Source: Tupaia tana | Lineage: Eukaryota > Chordata > Mammalia > Scandentia > Tupaiidae | Direction of reading: 5' to 3' | Assembly: GCA_026018925.1 (NCBI GenBank) | Contig: JAKSZU010000005.1 | Span: 20,570,779 to 20,634,778 of the forward strand | Length of the DNA stretch: 64,000 nt | In this document: one piece after another, positions 20,447 to 31,589 of the stretch | Layout of the letters: the number at the start of each line of letters is the position of its first letter | How positions within the stretch are numbered: position 1 is the stretch's first letter | The notes under the pieces: model-generated | What the model was told of the DNA's origin: nothing | The model's input: the letters and a program-made list of their open reading frames with translations, nothing else | Database searches by the model: none | Position numbers and translations under genes: made by a program

Positions 20447-20571
20447 GGGGTCTTCAAAAAGTTAGTGGAAAACGAGTATATGAAAGAGCTATGTATAAAT
20501 TTCAAAGTCTTTTTGCACCAGAATAAACTAGTACATTAAATCCATTCTTCCACAAGTTTTTGAAGTCTTCT
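20447..20571 (-). mobile_element. palindromic mariner-type MITE (family B)
   Basis: Ends 'gggtcttcaaaaagttagtgg' and 'ccacaagtttttgaagtct' are inverted repeats. The centre 'tttttgcaccagaataaac' is shared with the other copies. About 125 bp, no coding capacity. Confidence 0.7.
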
Positions 20572-20753
20572 TGTGCATGTTGTGGAGTTGTTTTATAGCA
20601 GCTATTAGAGAAATTATTTTGAATATATTTCTATTGAGATGCAATTGGCAATACACATTATACTTTTGAAATATTTATCATAACATTTATCTTTATAGAA
20701 CCATGAAGATTTCTGGATGTTAACATTTTAATTGTACATTTTAAAATAAATGT

Positions 20754-21013
20754 GGGATCAGCAGTTGGCATAATGGCTATGTCGCTGGACTCCCAGGTAG
20801 TCGACTGCGGTTTGAGTCCTGGACTCAGTGGCTTAAACTCACACCCGGTGCGTGTGCGTGCATGCCCAAGATCCTGAGAGGAGAATGGAGAAGAAGGTAT
20901 TGCTGCGTGGCCATCCCCCCTGGGGGGCTGATTTCTCGCTTTCTATCTCTCTGTCTCTCTCTGTTTTTCTGGCGAGCGCACATGCCCTATAGCTAAAAAC
21001 CTCTCCAAAAAAA
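20754..21013 (+). mobile_element. SINE-L copy, young
   Basis: Complete: gggatcagcagttggc head, B box 'ggtttgagtcc', body, 'ccccccctggggggctgat' segment and 'gccctatagctaaaaacctct' end. The target duplication is short (aaatgtg) and ambiguous. Confidence 0.93.
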
Positions 21014-21404
21014 ATGTGATGTTGGCTTTTACAGCAATCCAGCATTTGTCATTATGTAACATCATGATACTTGTGTGTTCATGTATGTATGTATGTGCTC
21101 ATTGTTATCTATTTCTCCCCTAAAGAATATATACTCAGTGAGTAGAGAGAGCTCCGACTCTACTTAACCCAATAATTGGCCTCTATGAAATAACCTGTTG
21201 AATAACAAAGAAATAAATCTATGTTAGTCTTATACTGAATGGAATAAAATGTAATCCTAAATTATTTTTACAAATAACATCTTAAGGAAGCACATTCTCT
21301 CTTACTCTGTCTCCTTTAGTTTCTCTTAGTTTCACCAATATAAATAGCAAGTTGAATTGGCAAGGCCAATCTATGTCTCAAACTCTTCTTTTAAAATGTA
21401 TGTG

Positions 21405-21668
21405 GGGGGCCTTTGTGTGGCATGATGGACAAGGTGCTGGATCCCACATGGCTGACTCTGCAGTTTGAATCCAGGACCTGGCAGATTGACGACATACTGA
21501 AGGTGTGTGCATGCATGCCCAAAATCACAGAGGAGAATGGGGGAGAAGGAATTGAGGTGTGACCACCCCCTTGGGGGGTGATTTCTCACTTTCCCTCTCT
21601 CTCTGTCTCTCTCTGGCAAGTTCACGTGCCATATAGCAAAAAAAAAAAAAAAAAAAAGAAAAAAAATA
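21405..21668 (+). mobile_element. SINE-L copy, diverged
   Basis: Head 'gcatgatggacaaggtgctg', B box 'agtttgaatcc', body and CT-rich part, then a 19-base A run. Confidence 0.88.
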
Positions 21669-21904
21669 TTCAGTAGAAGAACTTCTCCTTCAATTCCTAG
21701 TCCATGAATTTTCTGTTCTTTCAAAGTAGTGTTATTTATAATATTTATAAATAATGTAATATAATATTTATATTATTCATAATATTGTTACATTGTCACA
21801 ATCTCTATTAGTTATCATATATGTAATTATTTATCATGTATGTAGTTATTTATCATATAAAAGATCTACAAAATGTAGATGGCATATTATGCATTTTTAA
21901 ATTA

Positions 21905-21949
21905 TTTTTTATTTTTAGGTTTTTGCCATAGGGACTGTGCATTGGCTGA

Positions 21950-21980
<31 letters not shown>

Positions 21981-22156
21981 CTGAGATATCACCTTCTAAG
22001 GGGAATAGCCATGCCACATTCCCTTCTCCTCTTACGATTTTGGGCACGTACACACATTTTCCTGGTGTGATTCTCAGGCCACTGGTTCCAGGACTCTAAC
22101 CGTGGTTTATCATGTGAGAATCCAGTGCCTTAACCAACATGACACCTGCTGGCCCC
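21905..22156 (-). mobile_element. SINE-L copy with expanded (GA)n
   Basis: 3' end 'ttttgccatagggactgtgc', then (GA)15 at about 21948-21978, a shortened body, and the head ending 'acacctgctggcccc'. The GA tract has expanded from the CT-rich segment of the SINE. Confidence 0.88.
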
Positions 22157-22159
22157 ACA

Positions 22160-22857
22160 CATAATATATTTTATATGATAGTGAAAGCTTACAACTCTAC
22201 TTAAAGGTAAGCATTTGCCTCCCTTGTGCTTCGGGAGGAACCTGCCTCAGTGAATAGGGTATTGGCTGGTCCTGGCTCTCCTTCCTTCTCATCTGCTCCC
22301 TTACTGACTACTTGTCGTTTGTGACTCTGGGAGGGAGTAGGGCATTTTTTCCTCACCTAGGCACTGTCAAATTTCCTGGCAGGATTTGTGCCCCCATTGG
22401 GCATGGCAAAGCTTAAAAGGTCTACCTCTGTTGGACATTTGTGCACTCTTTGAGGACATCTGACCTCTGTGGCTCTTACTTGCCATCTTCAGACACCTGG
22501 AGATGGGGAGATGCATACCTTCTGGCTGAGCTTGTCCACCTGCAGACCCTGGATATCATGAACTCCACCTCCTGCTTCTGTGGAGATAACATCTCTATTT
22601 CAGGAGTTCTATCTGGGAGGACCTAAGATGGTCCATGACCTGAGCTAGTGCAGTCCCAGTTCTGCTGTGCTGCCCACATCTGGGTTCACCCCATTCTTTG
22701 TTCATAGAGTCTCCACACAGGACCAGGTAGGGGTTTGCCCTTTCTCTTAGCCATGGGAAGGGGGTTTCATAGAGTCTCCCTGGGAAACCCTGCTGAAGGT
22801 TTTCTATCTTGATTTGAGTTGCGGGGAGGAAATACTTCTTCCCAAAGAAATTTTCTC
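22160..22857. other. GC-richer segment of unknown nature
   Basis: About 700 bases clearly richer in G+C than the neighbourhood. It contains a repeated phrase 'tcatagagtctcc' at about 22702 and 22768. No gene, splice structure or named repeat is recognised. It may be an unlisted LTR or 5' UTR of a retroelement. Confidence 0.5.
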
Positions 22858-22874
22858 AAAAGCTTTCTTCTTTG

Positions 22875-23143
22875 GGGACAAGCAGTTAGCGTAATGGCTA
22901 TGTTGCTGGACTCCCATGTAGTCGACCGTGGTTTGAGTCCCGGACCCGGTGGCTTAAAACTCATGCCGGGCGCGCGTGTGTGCATGCCCAAGATCCCAAG
23001 AGGAGAATGGAGGAGAAGGGATTGTGGCATGGCCATCCCCCCTGGGGGGTGATTTCTCACTTTCTGTCTCTCTGTCTCTCTCTCTGTCTGGCGAGCGCAC
23101 ACGCCCTATAGCAAAAAAACTCTCAAAAAAAAGAAGAAAAAAA
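22875..23143 (+). mobile_element. SINE-L copy, young
   Basis: Complete, with target duplication aaaagctttcttctttg (22858-22874) and aaaagctttcctctttg (23144-23160), one mismatch. Head B box reads 'ggtttgagtcc'. Confidence 0.95.
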
Positions 23144-23351
23144 AAAAGCTTTCCTCTTTGATTTCTAAGACTTGCTGTCCAGTATTTTCACAGAAAGTTT
23201 GTAAATTGGTCTGAAATTTTATTTTTGTACTGTATTCTTGTTTCTCAGGAGCTTCTAGTTAATATTTTATTGCATATTATATGTCTTTGTGTGTAGGTGT
23301 GTGAAATCAAACGTGTAGTGTCTCAATAAAATGATCTTTTCATGTGATATA

Positions 23352-23480
23352 AGAGGTATTTCAAAGGTTTATGGAAAAAATGGAATTAAAATACAAGTTT
23401 ATTTTGATGTAAAAACACTTTGAAATTCATGCATAGCTTTTTCACAGTGCACATTTTCCACAAAGTTTTTGAAGACCCTG
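23352..23480 (+). mobile_element. palindromic mariner-type MITE (family B)
   Basis: Ends 'ggtatttcaaaggtttatgg' and 'ccacaaagtttttgaagacc' are inverted repeats. It is the reverse orientation of the copy at 20447 and aligns with it over its whole length. Confidence 0.7.
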
Positions 23481-25375
23481 CATTTACGTTAAAGCAGACA
23501 ATTGCCAATGCAGAACAAACTCTGTTGATAAAAGAATAGAGTTTCTTATCTAGTTACTGTCTGATGTATACATAAAGGCCGCATCCCTCTTCTAATTAGC
23601 AAGAAGAAGACTCTCAGTTGAGGTCTTGCAATAAAAACAGTATGAGACAAGCCAATGTTAAGATCTCAGCTCACCTCAAATATCACAGCCTAAGCCAAAA
23701 GAAGAATGAGCTCTTGTTAATGTCAGCCCAGTTTTATCTGCAAAGTATTATATTCCACGTTAATTCGCATGCTCATTCACAACAATGTCAAGAAAGCATC
23801 TAGAAAGTGAAAGTGCACCCTGCATTCCACCAAGACTAATGTCTATCAGCTCATGTGAAAATGTGCTGCTTCTATTGTACATGCAGATTTCTTCACAAAT
23901 CCTGTCTTATTTCAAATACAGCTTTTCATGTCAGAGTTAGGTTAATTCAATTTTTTGAGTAGCAGGAATTGTTCTAAAATCAGATGAAATCTAAATTTCT
24001 TTTATAAAAAAGAATGAGGAAAAGAGTTGAAAAAAAAAAAGAACAAGAAAAAGAAAGTAGAATCAGCACATCAAATAGAGACCATGAATAGTGCTGAAAG
24101 ATAAAAGGAATGTCTAAAAATATGCAACTAATAACTCTTTCACTGAGAATGTAAATGTAAATATTATTAGTACAGGGACACTCAAAGAGAGAGAAACAAT
24201 GTCCCAATCTTCATATTTATATTAATTAAAATAAATCCATGAACTGATTTCCAAAGTTCTGCTGTGTTGTGTTCAAGTCTGTTGAGTCTTCAAGGAAGCT
24301 GGAGTCCAGAGCTTGGTGTTTATATTTGTCTTTGTTTTGTTTTGCTTTACTTTGTTTCTTTTTTATTTATTTTGAGGTGGTGAAAGCGACATGTCAGGCT
24401 GGAGTGATTTTCAAGAACTCTAGGTGGAAATCATGCTAATATTGTGAAAACAGTACTTACCCCATGCGAAATCATCCTGCAAGTGCCAAATAAAATAAAA
24501 CAGTAGTGTTCCCTGTAATTTACTCTCCACCCCAATTCTTTCCCCTGAATGAAGAAACAAGTTCTAGGTCACAAAATACCTCCTACCAACTGTGTCCAAG
24601 AAAGCTTTTTGGGGATGGAAGGTTGTGTTCTGCCTGGTTGGAGGTTAGAACAGGCCTGTGTATCTGAAGTGAATTTCCTACCAGGAGGAGAGACATCTGT
24701 TAAGTTCAAATAGCATTGCTCTGAAAATCAGGGAATTTTTTTTTTTTTTGACACTCTCTGCACAAAGACTCCAGAGCAGGTATTTGTTTCATCAGAACAG
24801 ACTGGCATTGCTAATTTTAGCTGGCTGGATGCTCCCTTGCTTGACAAAGCTTTTTAACACCTCAAGGCTTTAAATCCAGATGCGTTTCTTTCAAGAACAC
24901 CTGTACTATAAATGAGAACATTTTTTTTTCTATGAATATTTAATAGTCAGTGACTGCCAACACACAACCTAAGATAGATATTCTATTAAGACCTCTTCCA
25001 GGCATGCTTTCACATAATTGATTTGTTTGTGATCTCTGAACTTTTTTTGTTTTTAAATCAGGGTTTACCAGGTCCAAGAGAGTTTTCATACCAAGAAACA
25101 ATATTTTTGTCTTTTTCTTCAGATATATGGCTTGAAAACAGATTTTAGGGTATGATTATGTAGTTTTAATTATTTAAGATGGGCGACCCAAGTAGATGCT
25201 ACATGAAGTACTTTGCACACAAAAGATTCTAATACCTCTTGGTAATGGCAGTAATGATAAGTGAGGAATTCAAGAGCAACATTTTGGTGTTCACATTTTA
25301 AAAATAATAATTATGAAAGCCACAATTGATTGAACAGGACTGTTTCTTGCATTGATAAGATAGTGAAGAGTTTCA
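23481..25375. other. longest sparse stretch; no gene recognised
   Basis: About 1.9 kb with almost no interspersed repeats. The part at about 24720-24960 is free of low-complexity sequence and could be a conserved non-coding element, judged only by its even composition. Open frames are short and without motifs. Confidence 0.45.
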
Positions 25376-25376
25376 G

Positions 25377-25650
25377 GAGCCAGGAGATGGCATAATGGAT
25401 ACATTGCTGAACTCCCACGTGGCTGACTGCAGTTCAAGTCTGGACCCAGTAACTTGAAACTCACATTGGGTATATGTGCATGTATGTCCAAGATCCTGGG
25501 AGGAGAATGGAGGAGAAGAGATTGTGGCATGGCCACCCCCTCTGGGTGGTGATTTCTCACTTTCCCTTTCACTGTCTGTGTCTCTCTGTTTTTCTTTCTG
25601 GCAGGTACATGTGCCCTAAGGCAAAAATCTCTTTAAAAACAATCAAATAA
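25377..25650 (+). mobile_element. SINE-L copy, diverged
   Basis: Head 'ggcataatggatacattgctg', B box 'agttcaagtctgg', body, 'ctctgggtggtgattt' and tail. The A box and B box are still discernible. Confidence 0.88.
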
Positions 25651-25997
25651 ATGGTTAGTGAAGATTTATATTTCCCACAGTCCTTTAAGTTACCCTACAC
25701 TTGACCACTTTCTAAGATGTGGTTCTAGAATAATTCTCATGAAATGGTCCTGGCTTCATGCAGCTGACTGCATCTCATCTCTGAACACACATTAATTACC
25801 ACGTAGAGTGATCACTTACTGAGTAGTTTTATAGTCATTCTCTTGTCAAATTATTTTTGCATTTGAAGCACGGCATTGGGAGTTAACTCCTCCCCCCACA
25901 CCACATGTTTAGACCTCTTCATTCAAATCAGAAATGAACTCTTCGAGGAAAAAGGCTATGACTTAGTAATCCTAAGTACTTGGCAGTATGACTTTGA
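25651..25997. other. no feature recognised
   Basis: Unique-looking sequence. Confidence 0.4.
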
Positions 25998-26010
25998 ACA
26001 GAGAAAAAAA

Positions 26011-26277
26011 TTTTTTTTTTTTTTTGAGAAGTTTTCACTATAGGGCGCGTGCGCTCGCCAGACAGACAGAGAGAGACATAGAGACAGAAAGCGAGAAATC
26101 ACCCCCCAGGGGGGATGGTCACGCCACAATCCCTTCTCCTCCATTCTCCTCTTGGGATCTTGGGCACGCATGCACACGCGCCCGGCGTGAGTTTTAAGCC
26201 ACCGGGTCCGGGATGCGAACCGCGGTCGACTACGTGGGAGTCCAGTGACATAGCCATTACGCTAACTGCTGGTTCCC
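26011..26277 (-). mobile_element. SINE-L copy, young
   Basis: T run, then a CpG-rich complete copy. Flanks acagagaaaaaaattt and acagagaagaatttta suggest a target duplication. The head ends 'ctaactgctggttccc'. Confidence 0.94.
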
Positions 26278-26824
26278 ACAGAGAAGAATTTTATTAAGCA
26301 TTTTTAAAAATCACTGATTTTTTAAAATGAAATGAAAATGAATGACTGTATGTGGGCATACTGAAATGAGTTGCTCTGTCAGCCCTTGAGAACATGCTGA
26401 TTGTCATTTCCACAATGTGAGATGGATGTTGTGTGGAACCTGGAATCACACAAATTGGTGAAGTTCCTTAAGTTAAGAGAATAATCATTTTAAAGAAAGT
26501 GTTCAGCAAATACAACTTGTGAATGATAGGAGGGAGCCAAAGCTACCATTCTATTTATAATATAGTGTATGACAGAACCCCACTAAAGACATAAGAAATG
26601 ATCTCACCACTCTGCCTTTATTGACTTATCATTACTTTTTTTTTTTTAATTTTGCAGTTAACTTTGAACTTCTGCAGGTCTTATTTTCAGTTTTAATTAC
26701 TAATTATATACATTCAATTTAATTTCTTATTGCATTATAAAATTTGAACAAAAGCCACTTGATTTTTACCTCTTAGTTTAACATGAATACTCCAAAGTTT
26801 AGGGAAATCTAGTATTTTGTCATT
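26278..26824. other. no feature recognised
   Basis: AT-rich, no gene or repeat named. Confidence 0.4.
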
Positions 26825-26840
26825 AAAAATACTTCCAAGA

Positions 26841-27020
26841 GTGACAAGCAAGTGGCATGGTGATTAAGGCACTGGACTCCCACATGGTCAATCAAGGTTC
26901 AAGTTCCAGATAGAGGCTTGCTTTCTTACTTTCCTTCTCTCTCTCTCTCTCCCTCCATCTCTCTCTGGTCAAATTAAAAAATAATAATATTAAAATTAAA
27001 TAACTGATAAGTAAATTTTA
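26841..27020 (+). mobile_element. SINE-S copy (short form)
   Basis: 16-bp perfect target duplication aaaaatacttccaaga (26825-26840 and 27021-27036). It has the tRNA head (ggcatggtgattaaggc, B box 'ggttcaagttcc'), then goes straight to 'gaggcttgctttct', a CT-rich tract and 'ctggtcaaattaaa'. The body of SINE-L is absent and the 3' end is different. Confidence 0.93.
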
Positions 27021-27036
27021 AAAAATACTTCCAAGA

Positions 27037-27310
27037 AATTGTGATCTATTCCATTTCCAAATAATCTCCTTTCCATCACTAAGAGAAAGATGCCAAATAT
27101 ATCTTTAAATAGAATACAATTTTTGCATCTTGTGAGTCTATGGTAATTATTCTATCCCAATTACATATAGTTATTTTTGATAACTATAATTTTGTAATTC
27201 TATAATTTTGTAATTCTCTTAGTAAAATATCAGAAAATGCTTGATCTATTTCTGATATAACAAAAATAATTTCTAAGAATGACCAACTAAATAATGTTTT
27301 ACTATTGCTG
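27037..27310. other. no feature recognised
   Basis: AT-rich, with tandem 'ataattttgtaattct' repeats at about 27187-27218. Confidence 0.45.
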
Positions 27311-27312
27311 CT

Positions 27313-27313
<1 letters not shown>

Positions 27314-27352
<39 letters not shown>

Positions 27353-27598
27353 AGAGGTTTTTGTTATAGGGCGCATGTGCGTGCCAGAAAGACAGAGAGA
27401 GACAGAGACAGAAAGCGAGAAATCACCCCCCCGGGGGGAGGCCACGCTGCAATCCCTTCTCCTCCATTCTCCTCTCAGGATATTGGGCACGCACGCACAC
27501 GCTCCTGGCCTGAATTTAAGCCACTGGGTCCGGGACTTGAACCACGGTCGACTACATGGGAGTCCAGCGACATAGCCATTATGCTAACTGCTGGTCCC
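27314..27598 (-). mobile_element. SINE-L copy with long A tail
   Basis: T run of about 38 bases, followed by a complete CpG-rich copy. Flanks 'ctgctgtttt' are a probable target duplication. Confidence 0.94.
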
Positions 27599-27729
27599 AC
27601 TGCTGTTTTGTTTTTATGGCTTTGGCAGTTCTCAGATATGATTTGATAAAAATTAATGATACAGAAAAGAACAGTTACATTTTCATTTGTCATTGCTTAA
27701 GTTCTACCATTTAAGAGTTCCCAAAATTT

Positions 27730-28003
27730 GGGACCAGCAGTTAGCGTAATGGCTAAGTCACTGGACTCCCACGTAGTCGCCCGCGGTTTGAGTCCTGGAC
27801 CTGGTGGCTTAAACTCACGCCTGGTGCTTATGCGTGCGTGCCCAAGATCCCGAGAGGAGAATGGAGGAGAAGGGATTGTGGCGTGACCATCCCCCCTGGG
27901 GGGTGATTTCTCACTTTCTGTCTCTCTGTCTCTCTCTGTCTGTCTGGTGAGCGCACGTGCCCTACCGCAAAAACCTCTCTCTAATAAAAAAAAAAAAAAA
28001 AAG
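27730..28003 (+). mobile_element. SINE-L copy, young
   Basis: Complete: gggaccagcagttagcg head, hairpin segment and 'gtgccctaccgcaaaaacc' end, then an A run. Target duplication not evident. Confidence 0.94.
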
Positions 28004-28091
28004 ATATTTAAAGGTAATCCTTTAAGAAATTTCTTTCATCTGACATTTACATATACACAGATGTGTTCACCTCAAAGGCAGTTATCAAGAA

Positions 28092-28103
28092 TAGGGTGCC
28101 TTT
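28092..28103 (+). repeat. first copy of triplicated SINE target
   Basis: tagggtgccttt, which is repeated at 28313-28324 and 28588-28599. It is the left target duplication of the SINE-S at 28104. Confidence 0.95.
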
Positions 28104-28312
28104 CATTTTTTAAAAAAATTATTTGTTTATTTAATTCCATTTGTCATCATTATTTTTTAACTTGTTAAGTTCAAATAGCATTGTCAAATGCCAGAGCACA
28201 ACAGAGAGAGAGAAAGGGAAAGCAAGAACACAAGCCACTATGTCTGGGACTCAAACCAGAGTCAGCCATGTGAGAGTCCAGTGCCCCAACCACCATGCCA
28301 TCTGCCAGACTC
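28104..28312 (-). mobile_element. SINE-S copy
   Basis: A-rich tail side at left (about 28104-28190), GA-rich part, 'gggactcaaaccagagtcag' (B box on the minus strand) and the head ending 'caccatgccatctgccagac'. Flanked by two copies of tagggtgccttt. Confidence 0.92.
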
Positions 28313-28324
28313 TAGGGTGCCTTT
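28313..28324 (+). repeat. second copy of triplicated SINE target
   Basis: tagggtgccttt, right duplication of the SINE-S and left duplication of the next SINE-L. Confidence 0.95.
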
Positions 28325-28587
28325 ATTTATTTTTTTTTTGAGAGGTTTTTGCTATAGGGCGCGCGTGCGCTCGCCAGACAGAGAGAGACAGAGAGATAGG
28401 AAGCGAGAAATCACCCCCCGGGGGGATGGCCACGCCGCAATCCCTTCTCCTCCATTCTCCTCTCGGGATCTTGGGCACGCACTTACACATGCCCAGCGTG
28501 AGTTTAAGTCACCGGGTCCGGGACTCAAACCTCCGGCGACTACGTGGGAGTCCAGCGACATAGCCATTAGGCTAATTACTGGTCCCG
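28325..28587 (-). mobile_element. SINE-L copy, young, inserted into the same target
   Basis: Complete copy with many CpGs. Its own duplications are 28313-28324 and 28588-28599, so it hit the target copy made by the earlier SINE-S. Confidence 0.95.
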
Positions 28588-28599
28588 TAGGGTGCCTTT
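28588..28599 (+). repeat. third copy of triplicated SINE target
   Basis: tagggtgccttt, right duplication of the SINE-L. Confidence 0.95.
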
Positions 28600-29220
28600 C
28601 TTAATCCATATTTGTACAAGTACAATGACTAAGATAATATTTAATCAGAGTTGATAATTTAATATAAAAATGTTTAATCTTTGGATTTGGAAATTATCTA
28701 ATTATATTTTATACTGCTTTTTATTATTTATATTAAACAAAAAAGTAAGTGAACATATTTAAAGGTAGAAAAAAATTTGAACCAACACTAAGAGTCCAGA
28801 AAGGAGTTACAAATTTAGCCCTACAGGAAAGAGTTCCAGTATTAGGAACACATTGAAACATGATCAGAGAGTGATCCTCATACAAATGATTTTTCAAATC
28901 AAACATTTATTTATTATTATTACTAAAAGATGATATCCTATGAATCACCTTTATATTCCAAGGAAGATTCTCTTCAGTTTTCAAGCTCAGGTATACCAAC
29001 GATGAACTAACTCTTTATTTTCTTCTCTTAAGCATAGTTAAGTTTTAGTGGGAAAAAAATCAAGTAGTTGAATAGTTTGAATAGAGCACCTATTTAGAAA
29101 AGCAGCAGTGAAAATATTTTTATTCGTAATTGAATGGTATTAAATTACTACAGTCAAAATGTATACTTTGTGTTCACCAAATCATTTCTTTTGTTCCTGG
29201 GCACATAATCTAACTATATT
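28600..29220. other. no feature recognised
   Basis: AT-rich, no gene or repeat named. Confidence 0.4.
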
Positions 29221-29224
29221 GTCA

Positions 29225-29580
29225 GCCTCCTTATGGTGAAGTGAGACCATGTGATTGAATTCTGGTCAGTGAGAAGTGGGCCATTGGGAAGACCTTTTTA
29301 TAACCTCTCATATTTATTTTCTCTGCTAATTGAATGACCAAGAGCTAGTGGAAATCTCCAGAATCCTGCAGAATTCCCAGGTCCCAGAGCATGGCAGACC
29401 CACAGATAGAAGGAGCCTGAACACCTGAGTCATTTCATAGCAGAGGGTACCTAAGAAAGCCCCTCAGTCTAGAACACCTACAATGGACGTTGTGTGAATA
29501 AATAATAAACCACTACCATGTTAAGCCATTGCGATATTGAGTTGTTTTTATAGAGGTTAGCCAATAATAAACTAGCAATT
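29225..29580 (+). repeat. ancient interspersed repeat, family not named
   Basis: The order 'gaagtgagaccatgtgattg', 'ttctggtcagtgagaagtg', 'agatagaaggagcctgaac' and 'aataataaaccactaccat' followed by 'gttaagccattgcga' is a familiar layout of an old mammalian repeat. I cannot give its family name with certainty. Confidence 0.5.
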
Positions 29581-30238
29581 TCTTTTCAATGTCTTAAAAC
29601 ATTTGCAAGGATGGGTCAACTTTGTAAAGAAACTATGGATGTGTATCTGAAATGGATTGAATAAAATGGGAAGACATGTGCACATATGTGTATTTTTATT
29701 TAACACAAGCCTCCCAGTATTATAGCTTTTCTTCTTTTGAGGTTGCTCACCAACTTTTAAAAGGTTTAGCTTATAAAATAAGACACAGATTTTGCTTGAC
29801 ACTTTTAAACTGCAGTTATGTCTACACACTTTTAAATCAAAGTGGCATAAGGTGCAAAACTAAGAGCCCCAGTTGGATTATCTAATCAATTATTTTCAAA
29901 GAAGCAGTCTGTGCACTGGCACAAGATTATACCCAAGAGCCAAACTTACTACACAAAGAGATCGCTTCCCTTTTCCCTCACGTGCTATGTCTGGCCACAA
30001 TCTTAGACTTCCCAGAAAGTGACATGGTGACTATTTCATTTAATTAAAGAAAACATTCTAATAAAGTTCTCAAACATTCCAACATCTGCCACCCATACTT
30101 GTAACAATAGTGGCAGAACCCAGAAGATAATAAGCTATCAAATGATATCATGTCTCACAGCAAGTGAGATTTGATGTATTTTTAATTTTTAACTGCTTAA
30201 TTCCTAAAATATTTTGTGGTGGTTTAGTATGCCTAGGG
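29581..30238. other. no feature recognised
   Basis: Unique-looking sequence. Confidence 0.4.
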
Positions 30239-30317
30239 AACCATTCTCAAATTTGATGCTAGCAATTGGCTTACAAGTCTGAGGCTGTCTGTGTGGGGAG
30301 TATAGTTCATCTCAGAA

Positions 30318-30378
30318 AGTACGTGTCCTATGGCAAAAACTGAAAAAGAAAAGAAAACAAAAACAAAAACAAAAACAA
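30318..30378 (+). mobile_element. SINE 3' end remnant
   Basis: 'gtacgtgtcctatggcaaaa' followed by an (AAAAC)n-type tail matches the end of SINE-L. The rest is not identifiable. Confidence 0.55.
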
Positions 30379-30402
30379 CTATTATATGTGAAATTAATAT
30401 AT

Positions 30403-30467
30403 TGGGTCATTGGGAAAGTCATGATGCATTTTTGCAAAGAAAAATGCGTCATTTTCCAATGACCTTA
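30403..30467. mobile_element. palindromic mariner-type MITE (family A)
   Basis: Left arm 'gggtcattgggaaagtcatg' and right arm 'gcgtcattttccaatgacc' pair around a short centre 'tttttgcaaagaaaaa'. It shares 'aaagtcatgatgcatttttgc' with the right arm of the copy at 7463. Confidence 0.72.
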
Positions 30468-31090
30468 TAAATTTAAAAGAGACTAAATATTTTTGGCCAG
30501 GGTTTAAAAAGAATAGGGCTAGCTATTTGGCAGCTTGACAACAAATTCTCTAAATTTGATTTCCTTCATTCTTCTGCCTAAGAGAGCTGTCTACGTTTGA
30601 AATAAAATGTTTGCTTGCTTTTGGTCAGTTAGTAGAGGCAGTGGAATCTAAGGATTATATCTGAACCTAAGAATTTTATCTAGAATGAGAGAATGACTTT
30701 GAGAAAGAGTTGTGTAATTTCTGAAATGTATTTCCAATGTGAGATATACATTAAATACATTATGGAATTTCTTTTTATGTAAGTATTATGTTTCTAAGAG
30801 GAGTAATGAGAAATGTATTAATCCTTAGCATGTTCAGTTTGAATGAGACTTACATTTTAAAACAGTTATTTTTTCTAAATGAGATCAGAGAAAACATTCC
30901 ATAACCATCCATTTAAAACTCCTCCATTAAATGTCTTGTCCTTTTCCACTAGTTTTCCACTAGTTTTCTTATGGCTACACATTCTTTTGCTGTTCTATAT
31001 TATTGAAACATTATCCTCTAAAATCAGAATTTTCTAAATAAGAGTATTAGTTGCCATAGTATTTTTAGAAAGTGTTAATAAAAAAATTAG
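30468..31090. other. no feature recognised
   Basis: AT-rich; includes a 10-base tandem 'ccactagttt' repeat at about 30945-30965. Confidence 0.4.
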
Positions 31091-31131
31091 AAGTCAGTTT
31101 GCTCTATCAAAAAAAAAAAAAAAAGTTGCTT

Positions 31132-31312
31132 GGGATGAGGCAAGTGGCGTGGTGGTTAAAGGTGCTGGAATCCCACATGGCCGACTGTGGTTCAAGTCCT
31201 GGACCTGGAGGCTTGCTTTCTCACTTTTCCTCTCTGTCTCTGTCTCTCTTTCACTCCATTCCTCTCTGATCAAATTTAAAGAAAGAAAGAATGTGAAATA
31301 AAATATTTTTTT
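31132..31312 (+). mobile_element. SINE-S copy
   Basis: Head 'ggcaagtggcgtggtggttaa', B box 'ggttcaagtcc', 'ggcttgctttctcactttt', CT-rich tract and 'ctctgatcaaatttaaag' tail. Flanks 'aaagttgctt' and 'aaaattgctt' are a probable target duplication. Confidence 0.9.
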
Positions 31313-31574
31313 AAAAATTGCTTTAAGCCTACTTGGAACTTTAAGTAGCTCAAGAACTTCCACTTGACTCAACCATTCATGTCTTTACCTAGTCTTCTCT
31401 GAGCGAATCAGAGCACATACCATGCTTCTTTGCAATTCCTCCTTGTAGGGTGACAGCATTCAGATCTGGTAAATCTTTCACAAATACAAGCAACAAAAGT
31501 ATGATCGATGGATCTTTTAAAGATAAACATGAATCTGAGGGTCTTAGTAGATTGGCCCCTTAAAAACTTTCTTT
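31313..31574. other. no feature recognised
   Basis: Short unique-looking interval. Confidence 0.4.
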
Positions 31575-31589
31575 TAATAAGTGAAGGAA

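Noticed and set aside
28092-28599. CRISPR-like regularly spaced short repeats (three copies of tagggtgccttt)
   Set aside because: The spacing is two SINE insertions and the repeats are their target duplications. CRISPR does not occur in a mammalian genome.
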